This document shows positions 40,099 through 46,640 of a DNA stretch of 48,103 bases, piece after piece. Origin of the DNA: Candidatus Woesebacteria bacterium (GTDB taxonomy: Bacteria > Patescibacteriota > Microgenomatia > UBA1406 > HO2-37-13b); contig JAGOSW010000003.1 of the NCBI GenBank assembly GCA_018062135.1, positions 29,385 through 77,487 on the forward strand. Direction: 5' to 3'. Positions within the stretch are counted from its first letter, which is position 1; every line of letters begins with the position of its first letter. A program made the translations under genes and the position numbers. The notes below the pieces were generated by a model. That model made no database searches and was not told the origin of the DNA. It saw only the letters and a program-made list of their open reading frames with translations.

Positions 40099-40518
40099 CT
40101 ACTTGTCTTGATCGTCGTGCATTGTCGCTTCGCGGTATAGCTCAATATGTGATAGTAAGTCAGCTACACCCGATGCTGCTCTAAACGCGGGTGATTGTCC
40201 ATAAAATACTGGTAAAGCATAATCTGCTTCCGTTTTGTAGAGTGCATCAAGCTTCGCAGAAACACCTGGATTCGGATTTCTTTGAAGTTCTGCAGCTGTA
40301 GCGTTATCAATGGGTCCTCGTGATAGCATAAGTAATGCGGGTAGAGCGAATGATAAAATAGCATTTCGTGCAGAGCCTACCAACTCACCAGCATTAAATT
40401 CGGATTCAATAACTCTCGCTCTAGTTGTGCCTTCATTTTCCCCGAAGGGACCGCTGAGTAGCTTATCTTTTATACTTTGTAACGGAGACGAAGGTGCTTC
40501 TCCAGAATCTTCACTCAT
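40099..40518 (-). CDS. Hypothetical protein (139 aa)
   Basis: I do not recognise a family. The N-terminus is acidic and low in complexity (MSEDSGEAPSSP), the middle has one moderately hydrophobic stretch SARNAILSFALPALLMLS (about 49-66), and the C-terminus is acidic (HDDQDK). TACAAT ends six bases before the ATG, matching the leaderless pattern of confident genes here, which supports it being real. It sits between the thrS operon and tRNA-Val. Confidence 0.6.
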   Translation of the reverse strand: MSEDSGEAPSSPLQSIKDKLLSGPFGENEGTTRARVIESEFNAGELVGSARNAILSFALPALLMLSRGPIDNATAAELQRNPNPGVSAKLDALYKTEADYALPVFYGQSPAFRAASGVADLLSHIELYREATMHDDQDK

Positions 40519-40539
40519 ATAGTAATTGTAGCAATTTTG

Positions 40540-40613
40540 TGGTCGCTAAGGGACTCGAACCCCTGACCTTTGCAATGTCAATGCAACGCTCTAACCAGCT
40601 GAGCTAAGCGACC
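40540..40613 (-). tRNA. tRNA-Val (GAC anticodon)
   Basis: Acceptor GGTCGCT/AGCGACC, D-arm GCTC/GAGC, anticodon stem TTGCA/TGCAA around TTGACAT (anticodon GAC), T-arm with TTCGAGT. Discriminator A; CCA is not encoded. Confidence 0.95.
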
Positions 40614-40651
40614 AGTATAGGTATTGTAGTACACAAAGGGTAAGAAGGCAA

Positions 40652-41212
40652 TTATTGGACGTTTCGGGCAGTAGAAAGTTCTTGAGATTGTGAATATTGA
40701 GTACCTTTATTCTTAGAAGTTGAAGCGAACGCAGAGCCTCTCTTAGCTTTTTTTGACTGCATAGCAGCGAGCCATGTTCGAGCCTCGCCTACTTTGGCCT
40801 TTAAACCCTGTAAGAACGAAAGAATAATTTCAAGATAACGAATATGATACACGCCAACCTTATCTGGCAATGATTGAAGCGTCACTTTTTCAATTCGTGA
40901 TATTTCTTCAGTAAGACCGTCACTGTGTGCCTTAATTGTCTTTACTTCATTACGAATTTGCTCAACTAGCTGTTGAATCTCATTAATCTGCTGTGGCTTC
41001 TCGACAGTTTCTTTATGCGTAGAAAGATCAAAGACAGTCTGGGTGAATTCGGGGTTAGCGAAGTTAGTAAACTGCTTTTCTTCTGCTGCCAGTTTAGCTT
41101 CCATTGCGGCTCTCTGAGCCTCAATTTCTTTAGCAATAGCAAAGCCATCCGAGGGTTGAGCCCTTTCGTAGGGATTCTTATATTTGGGTTGTTGTGTCTT
41201 TACGTTTTGCAT
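40652..41212 (-). CDS. Coiled-coil hypothetical protein, CPR-type (possibly DUF5660)
   Basis: 186 aa soluble, charged protein. Residues 20-50 (AKEIEAQRAAMEAKLAAEEKQF) and 75-110 (INEIQQLVEQIRNEVKTIK) are predicted coiled coils. A conserved-looking core VTLQSLPDKVGVYHIRYLEI, then ILSFLQGLKAKVGEARTWL, follows; the tail is Ser/Lys-rich and disordered. From memory it resembles the DUF5660 proteins found in CPR genomes, but I cannot verify this. It follows trigger factor on the same strand (22-bp gap), so a co-translational role is possible but unproven. Confidence 0.65.
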   Translation of the reverse strand: MQNVKTQQPKYKNPYERAQPSDGFAIAKEIEAQRAAMEAKLAAEEKQFTNFANPEFTQTVFDLSTHKETVEKPQQINEIQQLVEQIRNEVKTIKAHSDGLTEEISRIEKVTLQSLPDKVGVYHIRYLEIILSFLQGLKAKVGEARTWLAAMQSKKAKRGSAFASTSKNKGTQYSQSQELSTARNVQ

Positions 41213-41234
41213 GGTTAGCTATACGTAAATTATA

Positions 41235-42113
41235 CTATAAGCTACTTAGAAAATCAATTACCTTCTGCTTTCTCAGCATTGTGATAAAGACGTAGCTATT
41301 TTGTTTAGCCTCAAGTTTTTCCTTCTCGTCTTTAATGTTTTCAAACAGTTTTTCAACCTCAGCAGGCTCAACTGTGATGTTCTCCTTTTCAGCTATATCA
41401 GATAAGGCATATTCGACTTTATAGGTCGAAATAATGTCGTCAGTAAGCTGTTTTCTGAGTTCTTCTTGAGTTGTATTTTTTGACTGGAGGTATGCATCAA
41501 TAGTAAGACCAACCTTGCGAACGTCATCTAATAGCTGCGTAAGTCTTCTTTGAATTTCGTACTCAACGATCAGTGATGAAAGCTCAATAGTAGTGCCTTG
41601 TACGATACCATCAAGAACTTTTTGTAAAAGTCGTTCTCTTTTTGCATTTGTCTGAGTTTCGAGGTCAGGCGCCTTTTCTTCGCCCTTCCCTGGAGTCCAA
41701 ATTTCATCCTTTTTAACCTCAGCTTTGGCATCTTCCATGATTTTCTTGTAATCTGGAACAATTACTTCAGGCTGTAAGGCAATTTTAAGGCTTAATTCCC
41801 AGTCTTCTCCCTCTTCTGCCTTTTTTAGGTCAGCTTGAGGTGAAAGCGCAGGTTTAAGCTGGTCCTTTTCAAGAATATCCTTATAGATGTCAGAAAAGAG
41901 TTTTTGAATGAGTTTGTCGTAAACTTTTTCTTTAGAAATGTTCTTTCGGGCAATATCGATTGGAGCTGAACCTTTTCTAAAGCCAGGAACATCACTTTCT
42001 TTCGCAACTTCAAGCAAAGTAAGCTCGTATCTACTTTCAATTTCACTCTTAGGTACAGAAACAGTATATTCAAGCGTAGTTTTTTCTACGTTGCTTTTTT
42101 TGAGGTCAAACAT
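41235..42113 (-). CDS. tig: Trigger factor-like chaperone without PPIase domain
   Basis: 292 aa against about 430. The N-terminal ribosome-binding domain is intact, with the signature VPGFRKGSAP (42-51). The region 110-160 that would hold the FKBP-type PPIase domain is replaced by a short charged linker (MEDAKAEVKKDEIWTPGKGEE). The C-terminal helical chaperone arms follow (IEYEIQRRL-like VEYEIQRRLTQLLDDVRKVG, ISTYKVEYALSDIAEKENITV). It folds nascent chains at the ribosome exit. It lies 32 bp after tRNA-Leu. Confidence 0.88.
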   Translation of the reverse strand: MFDLKKSNVEKTTLEYTVSVPKSEIESRYELTLLEVAKESDVPGFRKGSAPIDIARKNISKEKVYDKLIQKLFSDIYKDILEKDQLKPALSPQADLKKAEEGEDWELSLKIALQPEVIVPDYKKIMEDAKAEVKKDEIWTPGKGEEKAPDLETQTNAKRERLLQKVLDGIVQGTTIELSSLIVEYEIQRRLTQLLDDVRKVGLTIDAYLQSKNTTQEELRKQLTDDIISTYKVEYALSDIAEKENITVEPAEVEKLFENIKDEKEKLEAKQNSYVFITMLRKQKVIDFLSSL

Positions 42114-42145
42114 ATTATCTTGACGTTAAACTTATATTAAATTTG

Positions 42146-42227
42146 TGCCAGGAGAGGGACTTGAACCCACACGCCTTGCGACACACGGTCCTAAGCCGTG
42201 CCTGTCTACCAATTCCAGCATCCTGGC
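42146..42227 (-). tRNA. tRNA-Leu (UAG anticodon)
   Basis: 82-nt class II tRNA. Acceptor GCCAGGA/TCCTGGC, anticodon loop CTTAGGA (anticodon TAG) on stem GCACGG/CCGTGT, and a long variable arm (TGTCGCAAGGCG region). Discriminator A; CCA is not encoded. Confidence 0.95.
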
Positions 42228-42270
42228 GACTCTTGCCTCATTATATCATGAGATGTCGCCAGAAACGTAA

Positions 42271-42816
42271 TTATGAAGATAAGAGATCAAAGCGTCTGAG
42301 TTTTTCTTCTTCGCGCTCAAAGGCGTTAATGTAGGTTTGTACCTTAGGAGCCCAGGTAGTAGAACCACCGGCGTAGCGGTGACCAATTTGTGCAAGTGTT
42401 TCAGCACCTCTGTTAATATACTTGAATCTAAGTGCATATCCGACGCGCGCAATACCGTCTGCAAAGTTATCAAACGGAATTCTACCCACTCCATAACCGA
42501 AAACGTTATGGGTAGGCTTAATATAGCGTTGACCAAATCCAGACTCAACACCCGCAATAGAAGGCAAAAGATATGGATCAAGTTCAAGCGCACGCGCAGT
42601 AATAACGAACGTTTCTGCCTCATCTACGAGAGGTGATTTGTATCGTGTTAATACGTTTTTAATCGCAGTGATCTTTATTTGTGACTCCATTTTCTCGTTC
42701 ACAGTAGGAGCTATGGTCTCAAGCTGTGCAGATGCACCAGCTTCTTCGGCAAACGCATTAGTCGGCATTAAGCCGAACATAATGGTCATGATTAGGGCAA
42801 GCATTAAATTTTTCAT
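42271..42816 (-). CDS. Exported lysozyme-like/glucosaminidase-type protein
   Basis: 181 aa. Signal peptide 1-23 ends NAFA|EE. After a helical linker comes LDPYLLPSIAGVESGFGQRYIKPTHNVFGYGVG, the glucosaminidase/lysozyme-fold catalytic region with Glu in GVESGFG. FADGIARVGYALRFKYINRG and HRYAGGSTTWAPKVQTYI complete the fold. It probably cleaves peptidoglycan during growth. It shares architecture with the upstream gene at 42962. It has its own TTGACA promoter and a structured 5' leader. Confidence 0.8.
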   Translation of the reverse strand: MKNLMLALIMTIMFGLMPTNAFAEEAGASAQLETIAPTVNEKMESQIKITAIKNVLTRYKSPLVDEAETFVITARALELDPYLLPSIAGVESGFGQRYIKPTHNVFGYGVGRIPFDNFADGIARVGYALRFKYINRGAETLAQIGHRYAGGSTTWAPKVQTYINAFEREEEKLRRFDLLSS

Positions 42817-42850
42817 ATGTTGTGAGAAATTTTTATAATGTCCTTTTACT

Positions 42851-42894
42851 AAAAATGCCGGCGTCCTCGAAATAAATTTCTTGAACTACCGGCA
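42851..42894 (-). promoter_or_regulatory. Structured 5' leader hairpin with U-run (possible attenuator)
   Basis: TGCCGG (42894-42889) pairs with CCGGCA (42861-42856) and is followed by TTTTT on minus. An inner GAAAT/ATTTC-type stem lies within the loop. It begins within a few bases of the predicted transcription start and precedes the lysozyme-like ATG by 35 nt, so it may act as a conditional terminator or an mRNA stabiliser. Too short to match a c-di-AMP riboswitch that I know. Confidence 0.55.
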
Positions 42895-42904
42895 CCTATG
42901 AATA

Positions 42905-42932
42905 AGTATATCATATATTATAGGTCTGTCAA
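42905..42932 (-). promoter_or_regulatory. Promoter of the lysozyme-like gene at 42271
   Basis: Consensus TTGACA (42932-42927), 16-bp spacer, TATACT (42910-42905). The predicted start is near 42898, leaving an 80-nt 5' UTR, unusually long for this window. Confidence 0.8.
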
Positions 42933-42961
42933 GTACCTAGAAGTAAGGCTACTTAGTAGGA

Positions 42962-43561
42962 TTAAGAAGATTCTATGCGGTCAAAGAAGTAGCGTACCGC
43001 CCATGCCCAGCTTCCATTTGAGCTAGGTGTGTATTTTTTCATAATATCTTCTGTGGTGACAAGTCCCTTATCAATGTAAAGTCGCTTTATACCAGAAGAA
43101 ACCGTACGAATTCCCTCCTCATATGATGTAAATTTTGTTACTGTATCACCATAAATACCCCATCCCCAACAGTTATATGAGTCTGGAGGAATTCTTTTGC
43201 ATCCAGTAGACTCTTGCATCGCGATTGCGACAAGAACACGATAATCATAGCCGTATTTATCTGCTTCCTCGACTATTACATCAGTATGTTCGAATAAAGG
43301 CGAGTTTATTGAGCGTAGGAATCTTTGAAGATTTGCAGCTCGGCCATCAGCGAGCTTTATCTCTGGCGCAATCGCACCAAGTACAAGTGGGGGTTGATTT
43401 AGCTGGTCTGAAGGCGAATAATCAAGTCGCTCTAGATCTTGGAGAATTTGAGCGTGAGAACGGTTGGCTTTTGACTGGCCATTCAGCGCAAAAACTAAGC
43501 CGAAATTCAGAAAAAAAAGAAACACAAATAATCCACATAAAATGGAGAGCTTACTCTTCAT
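42962..43561 (-). CDS. Exported lysozyme-like protein (paralogue)
   Basis: 199 aa from the ATG at 43561. N-terminal signal/anchor helix (about 4-26, LSILCGLFVFLFFLNFGLVFA), a linker, then KYGYDYRVLVAIAMQESTGC with catalytic-type Glu and the Cys-containing YNCWGWGIYG. SYEEGIRTVSSGIKRLYIDKG and WAWAVRYFFDRI complete the fold. The upstream ATG at 43573 overlaps the -10 box, so the later ATG is preferred. The two cysteines could form a disulfide after export. Confidence 0.75.
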   Translation of the reverse strand: MKSKLSILCGLFVFLFFLNFGLVFALNGQSKANRSHAQILQDLERLDYSPSDQLNQPPLVLGAIAPEIKLADGRAANLQRFLRSINSPLFEHTDVIVEEADKYGYDYRVLVAIAMQESTGCKRIPPDSYNCWGWGIYGDTVTKFTSYEEGIRTVSSGIKRLYIDKGLVTTEDIMKKYTPSSNGSWAWAVRYFFDRIESS

Positions 43562-43571
43562 ATATGTATTC

Positions 43572-43600
43572 ATACTAGCTCATATTGAATCCAATGTCAA
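43572..43600 (-). promoter_or_regulatory. Promoter of the lysozyme-like gene at 42962
   Basis: TTGACA (43600-43595), 17-bp spacer, TAGTAT (43577-43572), then ten bases to the ATG at 43561. This spacing fixes the start choice and leaves a 5' UTR of only a few bases. Confidence 0.75.
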
Positions 43601-43601
43601 A

Positions 43602-44147
43602 TTAGAGCTTGTAATAGTAGATCGGGAAAGGATTTAGGTTCTTCTTCAGGATAAGATACTTCTTACATGAGGCTAAACAGAACGCGTATGAGACTATTAC
43701 TGTCCCCTTTTTACATTCCTTGAGTAGTTTTGGTGTCAGTTTTTTAATAAAAGGTGGAAGCATATAGATATACACGTGTGTTGCTTTGCTGTAATCATAA
43801 TCCAACGCATTTATGAGGTGAAATTCCACATTATTTTGCCTTAGTAGAGCTTTTCTGAGCTTACTTAAAATATGTAAGAGCCAGTTAATTTCGAGCCCAA
43901 CTGCGTTGCATCTATATTCTTTAGTCACATAGCTAGTAAGTTCACCTGAACCTGAGCCGATTTCAACAAATCTACTTTTTTTCGTAAGATGAGCGTCTTT
44001 AAACATATTCCCCCACATCTTCCTTTTGGTTTTAACATACGGTGCACCAAAAAGTGCAGAAATTATCAATGAGCTGATATACAGGAAGACACAGATAAGA
44101 TAAATAAGGATTAAGATTACTGTGGAGTAATAAACAATCGCAATCAT
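43602..44147 (-). CDS. Membrane-anchored class I methyltransferase (FAM173/ATPSCKMT-like)
   Basis: 181 aa. One N-terminal membrane helix (about 5-33), then a short pre-segment and motif I RFVEIGSGSGELTSYV with AVGLEINWLLH (motif post-I). THVYIYMLPPFIKKLTPKL is the motif IV/V region. Helix plus compact Rossmann core is the layout of FAM173-type lysine methyltransferases, and the resemblance is from memory. TATAAT lies seven bases before the ATG; the divergent neighbour is tRNA-Arg. Confidence 0.75.
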   Translation of the reverse strand: MIAIVYYSTVILILIYLICVFLYISSLIISALFGAPYVKTKRKMWGNMFKDAHLTKKSRFVEIGSGSGELTSYVTKEYRCNAVGLEINWLLHILSKLRKALLRQNNVEFHLINALDYDYSKATHVYIYMLPPFIKKLTPKLLKECKKGTVIVSYAFCLASCKKYLILKKNLNPFPIYYYKL

Positions 44148-44154
44148 GCATGCT

Positions 44155-44178
44155 ATTATAGCCTCCTTTTGCTATAAT
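44155..44178. promoter_or_regulatory. Back-to-back promoters for the methyltransferase and tRNA-Arg
   Basis: TATAAT on minus (44160-44155) serves the methyltransferase. TGCTATAAT on plus (44170-44178) ends 14 bases before tRNA-Arg and probably also drives tRNA-His and the HD gene behind it. Confidence 0.65.
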
Positions 44179-44192
44179 TGTGCTGAAACATT

Positions 44193-44264
44193 GCCTCTGT
44201 AGCTTAATGGATAGAGTACGTGGCTTCGAACCATGTGATGGGGGTTCGATTCCCTCCAGAGGCA
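44193..44264 (+). tRNA. tRNA-Arg (UCG anticodon)
   Basis: Acceptor GCCTCTG/CAGAGGC, anticodon stem CGTGG/CCATG around CTTCGAA (anticodon TCG), D-loop with GGA giving the Arg identity base A20, T-loop TTCGATT. Discriminator A; CCA is not encoded. Confidence 0.95.
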
Positions 44265-44292
44265 CATTTTTGTAGTGGTTTGGGTTCGCATT

Positions 44293-44370
44293 GGTGGCTA
44301 TAGCTCAGCTGGTTAGAGCGTCTGTTTGTGGAACAGAAGGTCGGGGGTTCGAATCCCCTTAGTCACCCCA
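44293..44370 (+). tRNA. tRNA-His (GUG anticodon) with encoded G-1 and CCA
   Basis: Acceptor GTGGCTA/TAGTCAC (one G·U), preceded by G-1 (44293) that pairs with C73 (44367), the histidine identity pair. Anticodon stem TCTGT/ACAGA around TTGTGGA (GTG). CCA follows at 44368-44370, unlike the other tRNAs of the window. Confidence 0.95.
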
Positions 44371-44380
44371 ATAAATATAT

Positions 44381-44893
44381 ATGATTTCCTCACAAGAATT
44401 TAAAAAGTACTTCGACTTTGCGTACTCCGCCTATCAGGAAAACAACATAACTGATCAATCCATGCGTCAAGAAGGCAAAGTACCTTACATATTCCATCCT
44501 TTATGGGCTGCAATTAGCCTCATGACTGACACCCAAATTCCTTACGAAGAGAGAGAAAAAGGTTTCAAGATACTGATTCTTCATGATGTTCTAGAAGATA
44601 CCTCTTTAGAACTTCCTTCCTGGGTACCGCAAGATATTCAGCAGGGTGTCGAGGAGCTTACTTTTAAGGATTGGGACGATGCAAAACAAGCAATACCCAG
44701 TAAATCAACATTTATTAAGCTTCTCCTTCTCTACGATTCTCTTTCAAGCATGTATGAATTACATGTGTCTGAGCGAAAAAAACACTGGTGGAAAGAAAAA
44801 GTAATTAGCCTTACAAATGAAGTACAAGCTCACTACGGAAATATAAGAGCAGTTCAAATGGGTAAGGCAATTTCTGAAAATACAGATTGGTAG
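44381..44893 (+). CDS. HD-domain protein, SpoT/MESH1-like
   Basis: 170 aa, all helical. KVPYIFHPLWAAISLM (first metal-binding His) and KILILHDVLEDTSLE (HD motif, as in the LLHDTVEDT of RelA/SpoT hydrolases) are clear. There is no synthetase or TGS domain, and the C-terminal half has no family hallmark. A small-alarmone-hydrolase or other nucleotide phosphohydrolase role is possible. It begins 10 bp after tRNA-His and is probably transcribed with the tRNAs. Confidence 0.68.
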   Translation: MISSQEFKKYFDFAYSAYQENNITDQSMRQEGKVPYIFHPLWAAISLMTDTQIPYEEREKGFKILILHDVLEDTSLELPSWVPQDIQQGVEELTFKDWDDAKQAIPSKSTFIKLLLLYDSLSSMYELHVSERKKHWWKEKVISLTNEVQAHYGNIRAVQMGKAISENTDW

Positions 44894-44924
44894 GCTTAGT
44901 TTGAACCTTTGATACTATATCAAT

Positions 44925-45623
44925 ATGAATGACACCAAACAGGTGAAAGATAGTTGGGATGCAGTTTATCAAACTGGAGATAAATATAAAGACGAACCTC
45001 CAATCCCTTTCACAAAAACAATCATTTCTACTCTCGAAAAACAAAATCTTTTAGCAGGTAAAGGCTTATATATAGGATGCGGAAATGGACGAAATTTTAT
45101 TCCACTTATCGACCAAGGACTCGATCTTGTTGGCCTAGATATTTCCGATACAGCGCTTAAGCAAATTTCAAATCTTAAGCCTGAACTTAAAGACAAACTT
45201 ATGGTCTTATCATTCTCTGACTATCAACCCGCAGAACTTTTTGACTACGTTATTGCAATTCAAGTTTTCCAGCACGGTAATTATGATGAAACTAAGAAGA
45301 ATTTTCAGAAAGTTGTTGATATTCTAAAACCGGGAGGGCTCTTTTTTCTTAGGAATCGATCTACTAAAACAACATTAGATGAAGAATATGAAATGATTGA
45401 AGAAACTCCAGAAGGTGGCTTCACTGTAAGATACTTATCTGGTTCCAAATCTGGTCTCGAAATTCATTTTCTTTCAGAAAGAGAGCTGGATGAGTTGGTT
45501 AAAATAGGACTAAACCCTGTAATTCCAGCCTACAAGGTAAAAACACCACGCAAACTGCCCAAGCATGGAGTGACAGTTCATTGGGAAGGTGTTTGGCAGA
45601 AAGGGAACTTTCTAACTTCATAA
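44925..45623 (+). CDS. Class I SAM-dependent methyltransferase (TehB/Methyltransf_25-like)
   Basis: 232 aa. WDAVYQTGDKYKDEPPIPF is the N-terminal cap typical of TehB/thiopurine-type enzymes. Motif I is GLYIGCGNGRNFIPL (about 46-60), post-I LVGLDISDTAL, and the strand 4/5 region FDYVIAIQVFQHGN...ILKPGGLFFLR. The substrate is unknown. GATACT ends eight bases before the ATG. Confidence 0.85.
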   Translation: MNDTKQVKDSWDAVYQTGDKYKDEPPIPFTKTIISTLEKQNLLAGKGLYIGCGNGRNFIPLIDQGLDLVGLDISDTALKQISNLKPELKDKLMVLSFSDYQPAELFDYVIAIQVFQHGNYDETKKNFQKVVDILKPGGLFFLRNRSTKTTLDEEYEMIEETPEGGFTVRYLSGSKSGLEIHFLSERELDELVKIGLNPVIPAYKVKTPRKLPKHGVTVHWEGVWQKGNFLTS

Positions 45624-45645
45624 CTCGAAGGTGATATACTATGTT

Positions 45646-46278
45646 ATGGCAAAACTAGTTTTAGTCAGACACGGCAAATCAGAGTGGAATGAGCTTGGGC
45701 TTTGGACTGGTTGGAACGATGTCGCACTACATAAAGACGGTGAGCTCGATGCAAGAAAAATGGCTGAGCATCTAGCTGATATTGAAATTCATGCAACACA
45801 TACTTCTAAACTTAAACGCGCGAGTGAAACAGCCCGCATAATACTCGAATCATTAAATATTAAAGATGTTCCCTTTCATGAACACGCCGCGCTAAACGAA
45901 AGAAACTATGGCATTCATGCAGGTAAGAATAAGTGGCAGGTAAAAGAAGAAGTTGGAGATGAGGAGTTTCAAAATATACGACGCGGTTGGAACCATCCAA
46001 TTCCAGAAGGCGAAACTTTAATGGAAGTTCATGATAGGGTTGTTCCCTACTTTAAAGAAAACGTGCTTCCACAACTTAAAAAAGGTGAGAATGTGCTTAT
46101 TGCAGCACACGGTAACTCATTACGCGCCCTGACAAAACACTTGTGTGCATTATCTGACGAGGACGTTTGTAATCTAGAGATCGGTATTGGCGAGGTACAT
46201 ATTTATGAGTTTGATGCAGAAGGAAATGTCTTGCATTCTGAAATTAAAGGATTAAACTCTAACAAAGGCAAAATTTAA
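45646..46278 (+). CDS. gpmA: 2,3-bisphosphoglycerate-dependent phosphoglycerate mutase
   Basis: 210 aa. Phosphohistidine motif LVRHGKSEWN (6-15), GWNDVALHKDGE, KRASETA, ERNYGIHAGKNK (catalytic Glu block) and AAHGNSLRALTKHL with the second His. It interconverts 3- and 2-phosphoglycerate in glycolysis. TATACT five bases before this ATG rules against the earlier GTG at 45631. It forms an operon with the DUF4342 gene 22 bp downstream. Confidence 0.93.
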   Translation: MAKLVLVRHGKSEWNELGLWTGWNDVALHKDGELDARKMAEHLADIEIHATHTSKLKRASETARIILESLNIKDVPFHEHAALNERNYGIHAGKNKWQVKEEVGDEEFQNIRRGWNHPIPEGETLMEVHDRVVPYFKENVLPQLKKGENVLIAAHGNSLRALTKHLCALSDEDVCNLEIGIGEVHIYEFDAEGNVLHSEIKGLNSNKGKI

Positions 46279-46300
46279 TAGTTTAACTAAACAAACCACT

Positions 46301-46555
46301 ATGGCAAAGGCAAAGAAACAAGAAACTTTCAAGGTTGATGGCGAAAATTTACTCAAAAAAGTAAAAGAACTTATCAATGAAGGAAATGTTCGAAAGATTA
46401 CTATTAAAGGTAAGGGTGGAAATGAAATCATGACATTTCCTCTAACTATTGGGGTCGTGGGTGCGGTCCTCGTACCTGTTCTCGCAGCAGTTGGTGCGAT
46501 AGCGGCTCTTATCGGAGAATGCACGATTTCTGTTGAAAGAGAAGAATCGGTGTGA
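46301..46555 (+). CDS. DUF4342-family small membrane protein
   Basis: 84 aa. FKVDGENLLKKVKELINEGNVRKITIKGKGG is the soluble DUF4342 part, followed by a Gly/Ala/Val-rich hydrophobic segment (IGVVGAVLVPVLAAVGAIAALIG, about 50-72) and a short acidic tail. The function of the family is unknown. Follows gpmA on the same strand. Confidence 0.8.
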   Translation: MAKAKKQETFKVDGENLLKKVKELINEGNVRKITIKGKGGNEIMTFPLTIGVVGAVLVPVLAAVGAIAALIGECTISVEREESV

Positions 46556-46640
46556 AGATAAGTAGATCTATTGTTAAACGCTGAGGAGAGTTAGTAAGAC
46601 TTTAATCTCTAATATCCACTGTTATGGTAAAATATCATGT

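Noticed and set aside
42851-42932. c-di-AMP (ydaO) riboswitch before the lysozyme-like gene
   Set aside because: Such riboswitches often precede wall hydrolases, but this leader is only about 80 nt and shows one hairpin, too small for that fold.
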